DNA of 64,000 nt. Origin: Phylloscopus collybita (Eukaryota > Chordata > Aves > Passeriformes > Phylloscopidae). Positions within the stretch are counted from its first letter, which is position 1. The number at the start of each line of letters is the position of its first letter. The translations under genes and the position numbers were made by a program. Below the pieces are notes generated by a model. That model worked only from the letters and a program-made list of their open reading frames with translations, ran no database searches and was not told the origin of the DNA. Below, in pieces: positions 12,861-24,844 of this stretch. The stretch is from NCBI GenBank assembly GCA_027886175.1, contig JAJNNQ010000075.1, positions 9,217,001-9,281,000 on the forward strand, given 5' to 3'.

Positions 12861-13487
12861 GGGAAATGGAATGCACTACTAACAAGCTGGCTGGTGATAC
12901 TAAACTGGGAGGTGTTGCCCCGTGCAGAGGGTGATCGGGAGGTTTGAGCATTGAGCAATGATCAATGGGGTCAAATTTAACAAAATTAAACGTCATATTC
13001 TGCATCTGGGAGGCAGCAACAGCGGGCACAAGTATGAGTTGGGAGAGCAGTGGCTGGAGATCAGCCCTGCAGTCAGGGACCTGGAGTTGCTGGTTGGGCA
13101 GAGCTCTCCAAGAGCCAGCAGGGAGCCCTAACTCCATCCTGGGGTGCACCAAACACAGCACAACCAGCCAGGAAAAAGAGAGGATTATCCCACTTTTCTC
13201 AGCCTTGGGTGCAAGGCTGGGACTCACCACTAAAGAAGGACGTGAAGGTCCTTAAATGCATCCCAAGGGGAGCAACAAAGCCAGGGAAAGGCTGGAAGCC
13301 ATATCCTGTGAGGAGCAGCTGTGGGCTTTGGGCTTGTCTGGTTTGGAGAATAGGAGGCTGAGGGGCGACCTTGTGCTCTCTAACATCTTCCCGAGGAGGG
13401 GAAGGGGAGAGGGAAGTGCTGAGTTCTCCCTGGGGTCAAGACATCTTTACTGAGAGGGCAATCAAACACTGAAACAGGGTTCCTGCA
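12861..13487 (+). mobile_element. Decayed CR1 LINE, ORF2 C-terminal part
   Basis: This covers the end of the reverse-transcriptase region and what follows. It begins near GGCTGGTGATACTAAACTGG (the 'FADDTKLGG' site, here damaged) and continues with CTGCATCTGGGAGGCAGCAA, CATCCTGGGGTGCACCAAAC and GGAGGCTGAGGGGCGACCTT. Translated fragments such as KKDVKVLKC and NRRLRGDL match CR1 ORF2 but lie in different frames, so the copy is shifted several times. It fades out after AAACACTGAAACAGG, and no intact 3' tail is seen. The 5' side is truncated. It resembles the CR1 subfamily abundant in Neoaves. Confidence 0.92.
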
Positions 13488-13611
13488 ACACAAAATTTCT
13501 CCAACTTTTAGTAGCTGCTGAGCTACCATGAGAGAAGTGGACACTGGTGTCACATCCCCTTTTAGACACTGAGGATGTTGCTGTGAAGGTTATTTAGCCT
13601 CAGAAGAGAGT

Positions 13612-13656
13612 GCAGGGGCTGCAGGGACTGCAGGGGCTGCAGGGGTTGCAGGGGCT
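13612..13656. repeat. 9-bp minisatellite (GCAGGGGCT)5
   Basis: Five 9-bp units with single-base variants (GCAGGGGCT, GCAGGGACT, GCAGGGGTT) lie just beyond the decayed CR1. The period is a multiple of three, so the minus strand reads LQP/LQS triplets in an open frame at 13562-13786. That frame is probably a by-product of the repeat. Confidence 0.92.
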
Positions 13657-14769
13657 GAGTGCTAAGTGGTGAGTCACAGGGAAATGCAGGGGGGATGCAC
13701 TCCTGGCCATTTGCTGTTGGTGACTTCAGCCCTGTCTTCCAGAGATGATCCTTTCTCTCCTTTAACTGTCTGATGAACATAAGCAACTGGCTGAGGTGCT
13801 CTGGATAACTGTGCTGGCATTAATCATCTATATTTTAGGTGCTGTTGGTCTTGACCTCAAAACAACAAGAATAAATGTTTTTATAAGTGTTGCAACATAG
13901 AATCCTGTATACAGAAGATGTGTTATAAAAGAGAAGGCCCATATTCAGTGTTAAAATACTTCACACTGATCCATTTTATTGATCTAATTCCTTTCTTTTG
14001 GAATCTGTAGCGTGAGGAACCCTATTATTCTTCAAAACAAAAACACAAAAATCAGTGAATAAATTTAAACATACTGAAAAGTATTCTTAAATAATCTGTA
14101 AACAAAATCAGTTCATGTCATAAATATTATGACAACGGGCTTTTTAAAGAGCCTTATTAAGCAGTTGCATTTGGTGAGTTAACTGTTCCCTTGTTCACAA
14201 GTATCCACACACTACTATGCATTGTAAATCTATTTCTCTTACAGAAACCTGACATAAACCTCTGTGCTGTTTGGTTCAGGTAATTTTTTTTAATATTACA
14301 ACTGAGGGAATACTTCAGAGTTTATTTATTTTTTGTTTTGAAAATTTCTGACAATTTTGGTTTGAATCACCATTAAAAAATTGCAAAGAATAACTTTGTA
14401 AAACAAATTCAGTTCATGTTAAATTAACTCAATGCAGAACATTTTGTTTCACTGCAGTTTGAAAGTGCTTGATACAACTAAGTTTATTGTAATTTTGCTT
14501 AAATTAAGCAAGCAAAAGAATACAATTCTGAAAATCAAGTCACTTATTTCCAATACACAGGTTTTATTGTGGAGTTTGAACCAAAACAGTTCCTGAAAAT
14601 CCATGCACATTTTTCCTATGTGTTAACAGTGTAGTCCTCCATTTTTAATGACGAAATTTTACTCACTTGATTTTAACCAACCTTTATTTAAGCTGCAATG
14701 CAGAACTCCCTCACCATGAATTGAGGCAGATTGAAGCCAAGATGATGTTAAAGAAAAAAATACATATAC

Positions 14770-14798
14770 CTGATTGACTGTCTCAGGCTGTCAATCAG
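14770..14798. repeat. Inverted repeat, 9-bp arms, 11-nt loop
   Basis: CTGATTGAC (14770-14778) and GTCAATCAG (14790-14798) are perfect reverse complements. A hairpin in RNA or DNA is possible. There is no other sign of a structured RNA around it. Confidence 0.8.
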
Positions 14799-15663
14799 AT
14801 TGCTCACATCATGCCATTATTCCACATCACACATCAGAGATGTTAAAGATCACACTGAGTCTATTCTGGCATTCATAAAACTGATATGCTGTGAAGAGCC
14901 AGCATGGTATGGAGTTATAAATTAATACCTTTCAGGCACTACTGCTAGCAAAAATGTTCAATATTAATCAAAACTGTAAAATATTCACCTGGAATTCATT
15001 GAAGGTCAAATATAAAACTCAACTTCTATGCCCCAAACAAGCAAAACTATTCAAGCTACACTGTAATTGTAGCCAGTTTGGCATTTTACAGGCAAACTGT
15101 TTCTACAAAAAAAAAATCAATATCAGCTTCTTTGATGAGTTTGCAAACTCAGAATTGTTTCATAAGGCTTTGTTTGGCCAATACATGAGAGGAAAAAGGT
15201 AGAACATTTAAAAAAGGATTAAAATGTCTGATCTAGCTAGGAAACTACCATACAAAATAAACTTAAACTTTAAAGATTTCCATAATTTTGGTTCTCAGAG
15301 AGACTATTATCCCACTGGTTTGAAAGCGAGTTGTAAGTTTAGGCTTCCAAAATTCTCTTTTCCTTACTTAGTAGGAATTTAACCACTAGTAGGTCTTTGG
15401 TGATACATCTACAATATTGTCCATTGTGATGACTCCAGGGAGCTGTTTATGCTGGTATTCTGTATTTAAGGGCTGCTGCATGTGCCTTTCGAATAAGAAT
15501 GAGCAACTGAAGATTGGAAAGTGAGAACTTTCCCTTCAAAACAAAGAGCAGAAAATTGCAATCCATTCCACTTATTCCAATTGTCCATGGAAAGAAGATT
15601 GGATATGAAAACTCAAGCCACTAAGTATAATTTTTCACGTATGGATTATTGTAAATGTAAGCA

Positions 15664-15701
15664 GTTATGGGGAGCTTAGCAATTATGGGGAGCTCTAGCA
15701 A
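15664..15701. repeat. About 19-bp imperfect tandem duplication
   Basis: The core TTATGGGGAGCT…AGCAA occurs twice in a row, with small differences between copies. It is probably a slippage duplication. Confidence 0.8.
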
Positions 15702-16049
15702 CTCAGAAGACCACTTGTGTTAGAAAAGAGAGAAACAAGGAGACTACCTCTTGTTTTAAGGGATGTTGATAAGCCTTTGTCATTATCTTTTGGCTTCCTA
15801 CAGAAAGAACAGATGTAGATATGATGCTACAGAATCAATTTGTGTTGTGATGAGAGAGAGAGGTGACAAACTGGTTTGAGTAAGAACATAGAGAAACTAT
15901 CTGGACAAAGAATAGAATTCCAACCAGGAATTTCTTGTAGAGAGAAAACTTGGATCCAAAGAAACCTCTGTAGAGTCACTTTAAGAGAAACTGATATTGA
16001 CCAAATTCAGAAGAAAAATAGTGGATACTTTTGAACAGTACTGGTACTG

Positions 16050-16070
16050 AACAAACAAACAAACAAAAAA
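16050..16070. repeat. Short (CAAA)n microsatellite
   Basis: Four CAAA-type units are followed by an A run. Confidence 0.85.
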
Positions 16071-16606
16071 TACGTAAGTATACCTTAACCATGAAACAAT
16101 GATTTCTTCTCGACTCGAAGTTTTCAAATAAAGGACTTCCCTTCTGAAATACTTTCTTTTAGGTAGAGAAATTTAAATGAAATTAAATAATAAAAAGAAA
16201 TCAGATTACTAGATTAATAGTCTTATCTCCTGATAGACTTGTAAGAATCAGTGGCCAGATTTTTGATAACATCACATGGGGAATGGATTTCTTGTGTTAT
16301 TTGATTTAAAACTAGATACTTTGACTTTCACCAGCCATGAACCTCTTTAATACGTAGCTTTTATAAACGTTTTCTCCAGAAAGTATACTCCTTGATCTAC
16401 TTGGGGCCTTGTAGCAATCTTATGCTGTGGACAATCTTTTTGCTGGAGTGAATGGAAGAAAGGCCCACTGTGGATTTATAGAGCACTACATGGGAAACCA
16501 AGAATATGGTTTGAAAAATCCTAAGTGGACTTTTCATGATCTTATCATTATCACACTTGCATAGTAGATGTACAGTTTGATCTGACAACTGGGTTTGAAT
16601 TTGCAG

Positions 16607-16688
16607 TAACAGCATGCAAACTTATCCTGTGTATGAAGCACTAAATATTGAAGAAAAGAGGCAAAAAATAGATCAAACTTTGATGCAA
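16607..16688 (+). CDS. Candidate small coding exon, unidentified gene
   Basis: The segment lies between TTTGAATTTGCAG (acceptor AG at 16605-16606) and a near-consensus donor, CAA|GTAAGA, at 16689. It is 82 nt and open in one frame across its length. That frame enters with one base completing a codon and leaves in phase 0. The peptide starts NSMQTYPVYEAL and continues NIEEKRQKIDQTLMQ, a charged helix-like composition typical of real protein and unlike the poly-K/F/N chance frames nearby. The ATG at 16614 could be a start or internal. I cannot name the protein. The acceptor's pyrimidine tract is weak. No neighbouring exon in the window could be linked to it, so a chance event remains likely enough to keep confidence low. 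Confidence 0.3.
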
Positions 16689-17469
16689 GTAAGACTTGTT
16701 TTCACTTGCATTTTTAAAAAGTTTTCAGTTCTTTTGATGCCAAAGCTCAAAGCAAGAGACCAGTGTAGTAATCTGCTGGCGTCCATGTGCTTTCTCATTT
16801 GCAAATGTCACCAGTCATTTCTTTAAAAGTCCTGCAAACAGCTACAGATCAGACACCAGGATCAACACTGGCCTATGTGGGACCTTCCAGTGCCCAGGTA
16901 GCATGCAGGTAATGGTTTTGGTTTTAACCATTCAGAATAATGGGTGCTAGAAATCCTTGGACCAAAAGGAGTTTGCAGTGACTTAATTATCATTTAAGTG
17001 CATTGTTGACAGTAATAATTTGAAGTTAAAAATATGACAAATCTTCATTTAGTCTTTCTGAGGGAACAAATACATTTAGATTTAAGCATATATCAATATT
17101 GCGTAAAAAACGGTAGTTCTCAATCTGCACAGGTGTTCTTTATTCTTGTAATTCTGGTCTTCCAATTCCTCTAGACATGAATTCCTGTAGCCACAAAACC
17201 TTATGGAAAGGAAAGGCCTGAGTTTTTGTGAATTCCATTTTTTACTCTAATCAATCATTTTCATGCCCAGTAGGAACTGAAAACCTGGTTTTTATACTCA
17301 TCAAAATTACCCCCAATCCTTTCTTAACAACCTTTTTTTTTGCCACACTTATGGTTCTGGGTGCAGTGCAGCTCACATCAGAAAATTATACAATTGCTCA
17401 CTTGTCCTAGAAGTTGGGAGGTTGCAGAGACTTGGTGTATTTGCCCTTTTCTTCCTTTCCTAAATAGTT
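16689..17469. other. Unique sequence, no gene seen
   Basis: If the exon candidate just upstream is real, this would be intron. No repeat or further exon was recognised. Confidence 0.45.
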
Positions 17470-17535
17470 CCTTGCATGGACATTGCTAGCAGGGGGTCAG
17501 TGGGCTAGATGGACATTTGGTATGACCTAGAGCAG
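17470..17535 (+). mobile_element. Probable ancient CR1/SINE tail
   Basis: GTGGGCTAGATGGACATTTGGTATGACCTAG resembles the 'actgggctagatggacctttggtctgaccc' 3' tail of old amniote CR1 elements and of SINEs sharing that tail. The preceding GGACATTGCTAGCAGGGGGTCAG also fits. It is short and diverged. The call is made from memory of the family. Confidence 0.5.
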
Positions 17536-17539
17536 ATGC

Positions 17540-17594
17540 AGAATCATAGAATAATTTAGCTTGTAAAGACATCTAAGAGCACTAGTAACCCCCT
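17540..17594 (-). mobile_element. CR1 LINE 3'-tail fragment
   Basis: AGAATCATAGAATAATTTAG followed by CTTGTAAAGACATCTAAGAG and TAACCCCC matches the reverse complement of a CR1 tail ('…gatcttagaggtcttttccaacctaaatgattctatgattct'). Only about 55 bp remain. It abuts the plus-strand ancient tail, so two 3' ends face each other. Confidence 0.8.
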
Positions 17595-18214
17595 AAACTG
17601 AATTACATGCAATCCTGCAAAGAGCTGTGAACCAATTAATTTCACATTGGAGGGGAGAGGGGTGTGAATTGCAAAATTCTGAATAAGCCAGGGTCATTCT
17701 TTGCAAAGTTATGAGACCAGAGTAAGTTACACGACGGAGAGGATGCAAAACACAGCAATTTAGAAACTCTTGTGGCCATGAAAGACCACAATTGTATTTG
17801 TGCATGACCTATAAGCTCCAGGGGCCATGTGTGAAGTGAAACACGCAAGATGTTACTTTAAAGAGAATACTTACTGCAAGTTTGGCAGCTACTGCTGAAT
17901 GCTAGAATCTGTGACCTCTTGATAATTCGTAGTACTATTTTTCAAAGAAAGCAGGAAATGGAGGCTTACTGAAGAAGAAAAAAAAAAAAGGAAAGAGAAA
18001 GAAAAAGTCCACTCTGGCTTGAAAGCAGTCTCTATATATCTCTATATATAGTGTTCCAGAAAACCCTAACAGAACCATGTACTTTAATCATAATTGTTGT
18101 TAATTTAATTATAATGTAGAATCTCTTGAAAGAAAAACATGTAAATAAACACAGGGCTGGAAGAGAAAACCTCTGTGCTCTCATTTTAACTCATTCTTCA
18201 TGTAATGTAAGCCT
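17595..18214. other. Unique sequence with short TA/A-rich simple repeats
   Basis: This stretch contains an A/GA-rich patch near 17976-18006 and an imperfect TCTATATA repeat at 18031-18051. The overlapping minus-strand frames at 17593-17848 match no known protein. Confidence 0.5.
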
Positions 18215-18325
18215 AGTTTTGCAATGATGCTGAGGAAGTAATTTAAGAACTTCTACTTCCCTGTCTGTAAACTGGGCATAAAAATATTTTCCTTTTCTAC
18301 TCACAGTGGTGCTTTGAGGTTTCTA
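18215..18325 (+). repeat. Probable MIR-like SINE 3' part
   Basis: CTTCCCTGTCTGTAAACTGG, GCATAAAAAT, CACAGTGGTGCTTTGAGG fits the order of the MIR tail ('cagtttccccatctgtaaaatgggataataatacctacctcacagggttgttgtgagg'). It is diverged but recognisable. The 5' limit is uncertain. Confidence 0.55.
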
Positions 18326-21300
18326 TCCTTAGAAAAACTTCACTGGTACTAGTGGGATTCCATGGGAAGAAATTGTTCAAATGTGGAACAGAAGTATTAA
18401 GAAATTTAAATGTGTGGTTGGTCACACCTGTGCTGCAAGTCGGAAGCCATGGAAAACAGGCCCTGAACTGCAGTGCTGGTGAGAACAGGACAAGCTGAGC
18501 AGCAGAATAGGAGGAAACTTTACCACCTTCACCCTCCCTATACCCTGCCCTGTGTGGAATGAACTTGTCTTACACTGTCCAGCCCAGAAATATAAGGAAC
18601 TAAAAGGCAGCTACGGAGTCACCACATTCAGACTAGTTAGCAGTGACATGATAGCCTATTGTTTCTCCCAAGAGATGAGTTATAGGTAGGGAGAGAACTA
18701 CTTGACATCTATGCAGATGTCTACATCTGAATTAGGCTGGTCTCTGTTGATTTAGACAGGATTATACTTATTTATATCAGAATATTCATCTTTCATTATA
18801 GCCATCATGTTTTGTTTTGTTTTGTTTTTTTTTCATTTTAGCACTGCCAGTTAAAATCAAATCCAAACAGATCTCAGCTCAAATGGGTCACAAGTCTTTG
18901 TGCAAAGCCAGGAAGTTGGCCCTTGGCAACATGTTCTCATTGTGTCCAATTCCACCACAACATTCTGCTTCCTGCTGCACCCACTCTACTGCCCTCACTG
19001 CACTAGGATGTCTTTCCTGCAGGACACAGCAATTATCTGTTTAAGAAGTGCTCATCCCAGCATTTGCTATGTTATTGTGACCCATGGATGAGTGCCTGAA
19101 GATGAGAGATATATCAAAGCATACTTTGAAGTTGTGAAATTCTGTTAATTTTGACGTAGCACCTAAAACAAGGATGAGCCAATCGACAATATTAGAGCTT
19201 TCCCATCTATTCTTGGGATCTGTGAGAGTGGGGCATTGCTGCAGGCACACTTATGCAGGTTGGTGTTGCAGTGGTCCTATGACTACCTGCAGAGATTTTT
19301 GGAACACCTCACTGAGATTCCTGCAAACATCTTGCTCAGCCTTTATTCTCTGTTGGTGCAGGTGTTAAAGAGCTGTGCTAAAAATGGCAGTCTGTGGCAT
19401 AGAACAAGTACAAAGGGTGGAGTCCAAGTTTCACCTGTGGATAAATCATAGCTGAGGATAGGTTGGGGCTGCCTTTTTCACTCCTTTCCACTGCACCATA
19501 CTGACCACTAGAGTTTGCTGTATTAACGTTCGAGTGAATAAATCCAAAAGATCTGAAGCAGCCCTACAATTACCAAAGAAAGCATGAATTCCCTTACCAC
19601 AAGCTGTAGAAACTACAATGCCCTTCTCCAGCTGTTGAGATGAACTCAACTAGAAATGTAGGAGAAACTGCAGGAAGTGTATGATTAAGTAAATGGCACT
19701 ATATTCTCTCTGTTGGTACAGTGCCAATGTTCTAGCAGTGTGCTAAGGGACACTGTGCTATTTTCAGATTAAGTGAGAAATCAAGGTCCTGACTGCTGGT
19801 CATTTTAGCTAATTAAAGATCCCTTGGCATTTATTTGCAGAAGGAGGGATATTAGCTTTGATGAGCTGGCAAAATTCCAGCTAAGAGAAGTAAATGCTGC
19901 AGACCAGGTTTTCCCTGAAGTTCTGAAGAATGAAACATCCATTTTCTTCTTTGACTCTTAAGAGAGTAGCATAGAAAATTCATTATGATGGTAAAAATTA
20001 ACATGGGGATTTTGATCCAAAGTGGACGCTGATTTTGGCAAGTAGATTGATTTCTGGATGAATCTCCAATGCAGTTACAATATTTTCACATTTGAGACTT
20101 TCCACATTTGAGGTTCATCTATTCCCCCTGACAGAAGTACTGGACAGTTTGTTCTCACCTCTACTCATATCCTTGGTTCAGCTGGACACAGTCCCAGTGG
20201 TGGCATCAGCAGAAGGAACTCTGATAGAGCAGACAGTCAATCTTTTCTAATTTTCAGTGACTATTGCCACCATGGTCCCAGGAAAAAAGATAGGAGGAAG
20301 ACCAATTCTAAACAAGTCTTGCCCCACCTTGCAGCTCTGGTAATGAGTGTCCTTGCTCACCATTGGGATGGGGCGTGTTCTCTCAAGACAGGGAACTGAT
20401 TCCCCTCATCTTAAACAAAGTCTCAGCTTGTGGAAAGCAATTCTTTTCAGACATACATGATTTGGCCATGTTTTTGTGTAAACAGCAAAAGAGTCTGCAT
20501 AGCAAGCCCATCCTTTGCAATTTCTATTCCCTGCTTCAAAACCAGTAAGGGCCAAAGATTCTCTTCGAAATGGCTTCCCAGCAAAAAACTTCCAGGGTGA
20601 AGAAAAAAGCATTGTCCCAATCATCATACCACACAAACCTTCTCCACATCACATTTTCAAAGAATTCAAAAAGAAAGAAAAAACAAACAAAATTATCCAC
20701 AAACAACCTGAAACAGACTAAACAATTTTAGTCCAAACAACTACACATTAGCAAAGTGATAACAAGTGAAAAATGTAACTAAGCACACCAAGCCAACTTA
20801 TCTTCTGCTACTTACTTGAAACAGTAATAATATTTACCAGGCTGATGATAGAGGAACAAAAGCAGACCCTGAGATAATAGTCATATACAATTATAATATT
20901 GCCTCTTTTAACATCCCGTCCATCTGTTTCAATTACTCACTGCTGGTGTCCCCACTGAGGTCATAACCCAGTTCACTCATGGTGAGGTAAACAGAGTTTA
21001 ATGGGACTACTTGTAATGAGTGGGTTACAAGATGCCCTTTACTGAATCACAGTCAGGAGTAAAATTCCAAATATTCATACGTTAATTTTCCAAGCTTGAG
21101 ATCTCCAGTCAAAGGTCTCCTGCATATTCTTGATTTTCATAGAAAATCAGCTTTCCAAGTGCCTAATTATTTTTGGAATAGAGCCTAAGTCATCTAGCAA
21201 TAGTGTTTTAAAATTGTGACTTTCTGTCTAGTTATCTTTGCAGAGCCATGCACTTAGGGAATTCATAAACAATAAAATCCAGTCATTGTTTTTCCTGAAC

Positions 21301-24300
21301 TGAGCCCCAACCCAACAGATGCAGCTATTAAGAAACTAGTTAAACTAGAAACAAACACTTTAGGAATTGCTCAAACAAGCTAAAAATAAGAGCACATGGC
21401 ATGCTGCAGAAGTAAAATATTCTGCCTAAAACTTGAATGGCAGTGATCAGAGGCAGCTTGAGAATTTTAGGACAAGCTGAAGAAACAACAGATTTTCAAG
21501 AGTGACAATTCAACTTAATCAATGGCTCTCAACTCGGACTCTTTGGAAATACACAAGGCTGGCTGAAGAGGCCATAAGGAGAATTAACTAGGTGGTATAT
21601 TGGGAAAATAGGGAAATTAGCAAATACATTTCTCAAAGCAGTTTGGGTGACTGGGAGGATGCAGGAGGATGCTCTATTATTTCTCCTGGTATTCCTGAAA
21701 CAGCAGAGAATTTCAACTGTTCAGCTATTTTCTTCAGCATCGCTCAAAGACTTTGCTTGTGCTTTGCCCAGACACCTGAAATTGTTCTCAGTTTATAGTC
21801 TCTTGCCTGCCCATCCCCACATGCAAATATAGTTTCTTTAACACCTATCCTTTCTAAATTATAAAGTCAATGAACCTTTAAATATTAGCCTTTTCTTTAC
21901 CTAGTAAGCAAATATTAGGTGTGCCCTTTAAAGTCAACAAGCAGTAAGACAATGTCTTTCTGTCCAAATTTTTGGCAAACATCCTTGAGCGCTTCCTAAA
22001 TGCTAAAGCACGTGATAGTTTATTGCAGCTTTAAGTCAAAGACCATATCAGACAGTGCTCTGCTATAAAGTTGAGGCCACAGCCTCCTCCAGATGATGAC
22101 TGCTGCTGCACCCAATAACAAAACATTCAGTGGTTGCAGATGGCTTTCCTTGGTCTAACCATTCTGCAGAAGTGATACACTCCTTTGGGGGCAGTGATCT
22201 TTCTGCTCGTCTCCAGCTCTCACTTGCAAACTGGAAGCAGCACTTTAGTAATTTCCACATACAAACTCTGAGACCAAGGAGCAGTTTGTGTCTATTGGTG
22301 TCAAAGTGTAACCCTTTAAAGGAGAGTTTCATTACATTTCGAGATAACACATATCTCTTCTTTCTAATAAGTCTGCATGAGCACTTCTGTGATGCTTCTG
22401 AAATTGCTGCTTCTTCTGCCTTTTAGCACTGTTGAAAGTTTCATCTCATATGAAACCCTTCAAGAAAAGTAATTCTTCAGGCTGCTTACACAGTTATCAT
22501 GGGAATTATTGTAACCATAGGCTCAAACAGGAAGGTATCTTAAAGAGATTATGGCAAAGAGGTATTCACAGGTGCCAAATTATGTAGCCAAGCAGGGCTG
22601 AAAGTATCCTTTTAAAAGTTTAGCATGAAAAGCCTAAATTAGAAATTCTTTTAGCTGTTTTCCTGTCTTGATTTAAAATAAATGATATGCAGACCTCAAA
22701 TACAACTTTAAAAGAAGAAGCTTTGCTTCCTTGATATGGTGCACAGATCTTAGATAAAAAACCACAGAGTGCTAAATTTCTAAGAAAAATAGCCTATTTA
22801 TGGACACACTGTCCTGTGTGATCCCCTAAACCCACATCAGCCTATCTTTCTCAGAGTTTTAACACAATTTTTTGTCTCCATTGCACGAACAATCTTCAAT
22901 GAGTAAGGCAGAGGTTGTTGAATGACTGGTTTAGGCTACAACTTTTTAGGTGTTTATGGGTAAGCAGCAGCAATAGCACTACACCAGCATTTCTGAATCA
23001 CTTAACCCAGAGCCTGCTGCAGGGGAGGGCACAGAGAAGGATTTAAATGGCCACTAGCCCATACTGCATTTACACCAAAGGCATTTTAAAAGGACCCCCA
23101 AAACCACCCCTCTATTGAATGCTCTGAGCATGGGATATGTACAGCTGGAGAAAGACTGACATTGCCTGTGCTTGGGAGATATGACATGAGTCTCAGCCTG
23201 TCTCTTGGAACAACCTGGGCTGGAAGAGGATCAGGGTGCTCCACTGGCACTGCCACAGATTCACAGTATTCTGTAGGTGAAAGGCAGTACAATCACAACA
23301 GAGCTCTTCACTGAACTATGAGCTGGAGCATAGATGCTTTCCCTGGCATCCCATGGATTACAATGCTTTACAGTGGGTAGAAGATCAAGGAAATGGAGGA
23401 CTGTGGATCTCACAACTTTAAATGGGCCACAAATTGACCTAAGTATAAAGGGCAGTGAGAGGATCACAGCAACCTAAAAAACAAGCATTATCTTTTCCTG
23501 TTTATCATGATATTTATTGTCTCTCACATAAGTCACAGACATTTCCCTACAGACTACACAATGTATCTATGACTGTATTACACTCACCTACATAACAAAC
23601 ACCTCCTACAGGAGTATCAAATATTACATTGGAGTAACAAGATAGGACAGTATCTGTAGATGAATTCATCAGTCTTTGCTGATATTCTGGCATTTAAAAA
23701 ACAAATAATTTGCAATTTTTTCAAGTATTTATTATTAACTTCTGGTGATTGTTTCCTTTCTGGAACATCAGAAGACAAAGATCAGAACAAATTCAGAAAT
23801 ATTATTCCTAGTCTTGCCCTGCTAGACAAAAGAGATGCATGTGTAATATCCTACATATAACTGTGGATGCTTGCCTGGATATCTGTATACCAGGAAGTGC
23901 TTTAAAAACCTATTCTGGCATGTGATAGACGTATAAAATAATTTCCATTTCTTCTGCAGAGTCTTGAGAAATATTTCTTACTGATTACCCTCAAGCTTGG
24001 GCAGACATTGTTTGCAATTTGTTCTGCAAAATAACTTTTTACTTTTTACAAGCTTCTTGGTGGCTGTGGACCCACAGATACATTGTCTAGACTGGTATAT
24101 TCCATGGCTGGGCACAGTTGGCATAGAGGTGCTTTCATTCTTGAGGATCCCAAGCACATAATAAACTGTTCACAAAGCTCACACCCAGCCTATCACTGAA
24201 ATATGGCCACTGCTGCAGTGGAAATCAGCAGCTCCTTAATGGTTCATAGATGGCTCTTGTTCCCAATTAGGCCAGTACAATCTTTCTGCTGCTTCCATTG

Positions 24301-24737
24301 AGAAGGTTCTTGTGTGCTAAGCCAGGCATGTGCTTAAGTACTTTGTTAAATCACAGTCTAAAGACTTAAACTTTCTCATATAAAATTCATACTGGCTTCA
24401 CTGGATGCAAATCCAAGCCTTCAGGGAGGGAATAAGTAGGAAGATCAAATGAAAAGACAGGGTGAATTTTAGGTAGAAAGAAAATAGGGTGAAAGTGGAG
24501 TACACACAAATAGTAAAGCAGATGATTCAGATATTCCCTGTCTGCTCTAGTTGGGCACTTGAGACATCAGAAAGGGGCTGGCTTCATTCTTAGAGCAGTT
24601 TCTAGTCTCATAGAGGGGAATAGTTAGAGAGGTAAGTAAAAAATTACTGTTAAACATGAGTTAATGAAAGTACTTTGAAAACTCCCCCTAAACTGATGTG
24701 AATGTCCATGTCCATTGCAGTAAGAAACATTTCCTGA
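18326..24737. other. 6.4 kb of unique AT-rich sequence, no gene seen
   Basis: No gene, RNA or interspersed repeat was recognised. A short (TTTTG)n-T tract lies at 18810-18834. Frames up to about 98 codons occur on both strands (for example 22063-22350 minus and 22130-22426 plus, overlapping each other). None shows a known motif, and such mutual overlap is typical of chance frames. Confidence 0.5.
18810..18834. repeat. Short (TTTTG)n microsatellite
   Basis: Three TTTTG units are followed by nine Ts. Confidence 0.85.
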
Positions 24738-24844
24738 CTTTTCTAGTGGAAAGTGCCCCTGCCCATGACAAGGAGTTATAACAAGATGATTTTTAAGGTC
24801 AAACCTTCCAACCCAAACCATTCCATGATTCCATGGTTCTATAG
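24738..24844 (+). mobile_element. CR1 LINE 3' tail
   Basis: TCTAGTGGAAAGTGCCCCTGCCCATGACA, GATGATTTTTAAGGTC and CCAACCCAAACCATTCCATG follow the CR1 3' end in sense orientation, closing with ATTCCATGGTTCTATAG (tail repeats). About 107 bp remain of a full element of several kb, which is typical 5' truncation. Confidence 0.95.

Larger units (their letters stand above)
13657..16606. other. Unique AT-rich sequence, small repeats only
   Basis: No gene or interspersed repeat was recognised. It contains a 9-bp-arm inverted repeat (CTGATTGAC/GTCAATCAG, 14770-14798), a roughly 19-bp tandem duplication (15664-15701) and (CAAA)n at 16050-16070. The 82-codon frame at 14954-15202 is rich in K, N and F and looks like chance. 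Confidence 0.5.

Noticed and set aside
12733..13230. 165-codon minus-strand frame, the longest in the window
   Set aside because: It runs antisense through the decayed CR1 and is not a gene.
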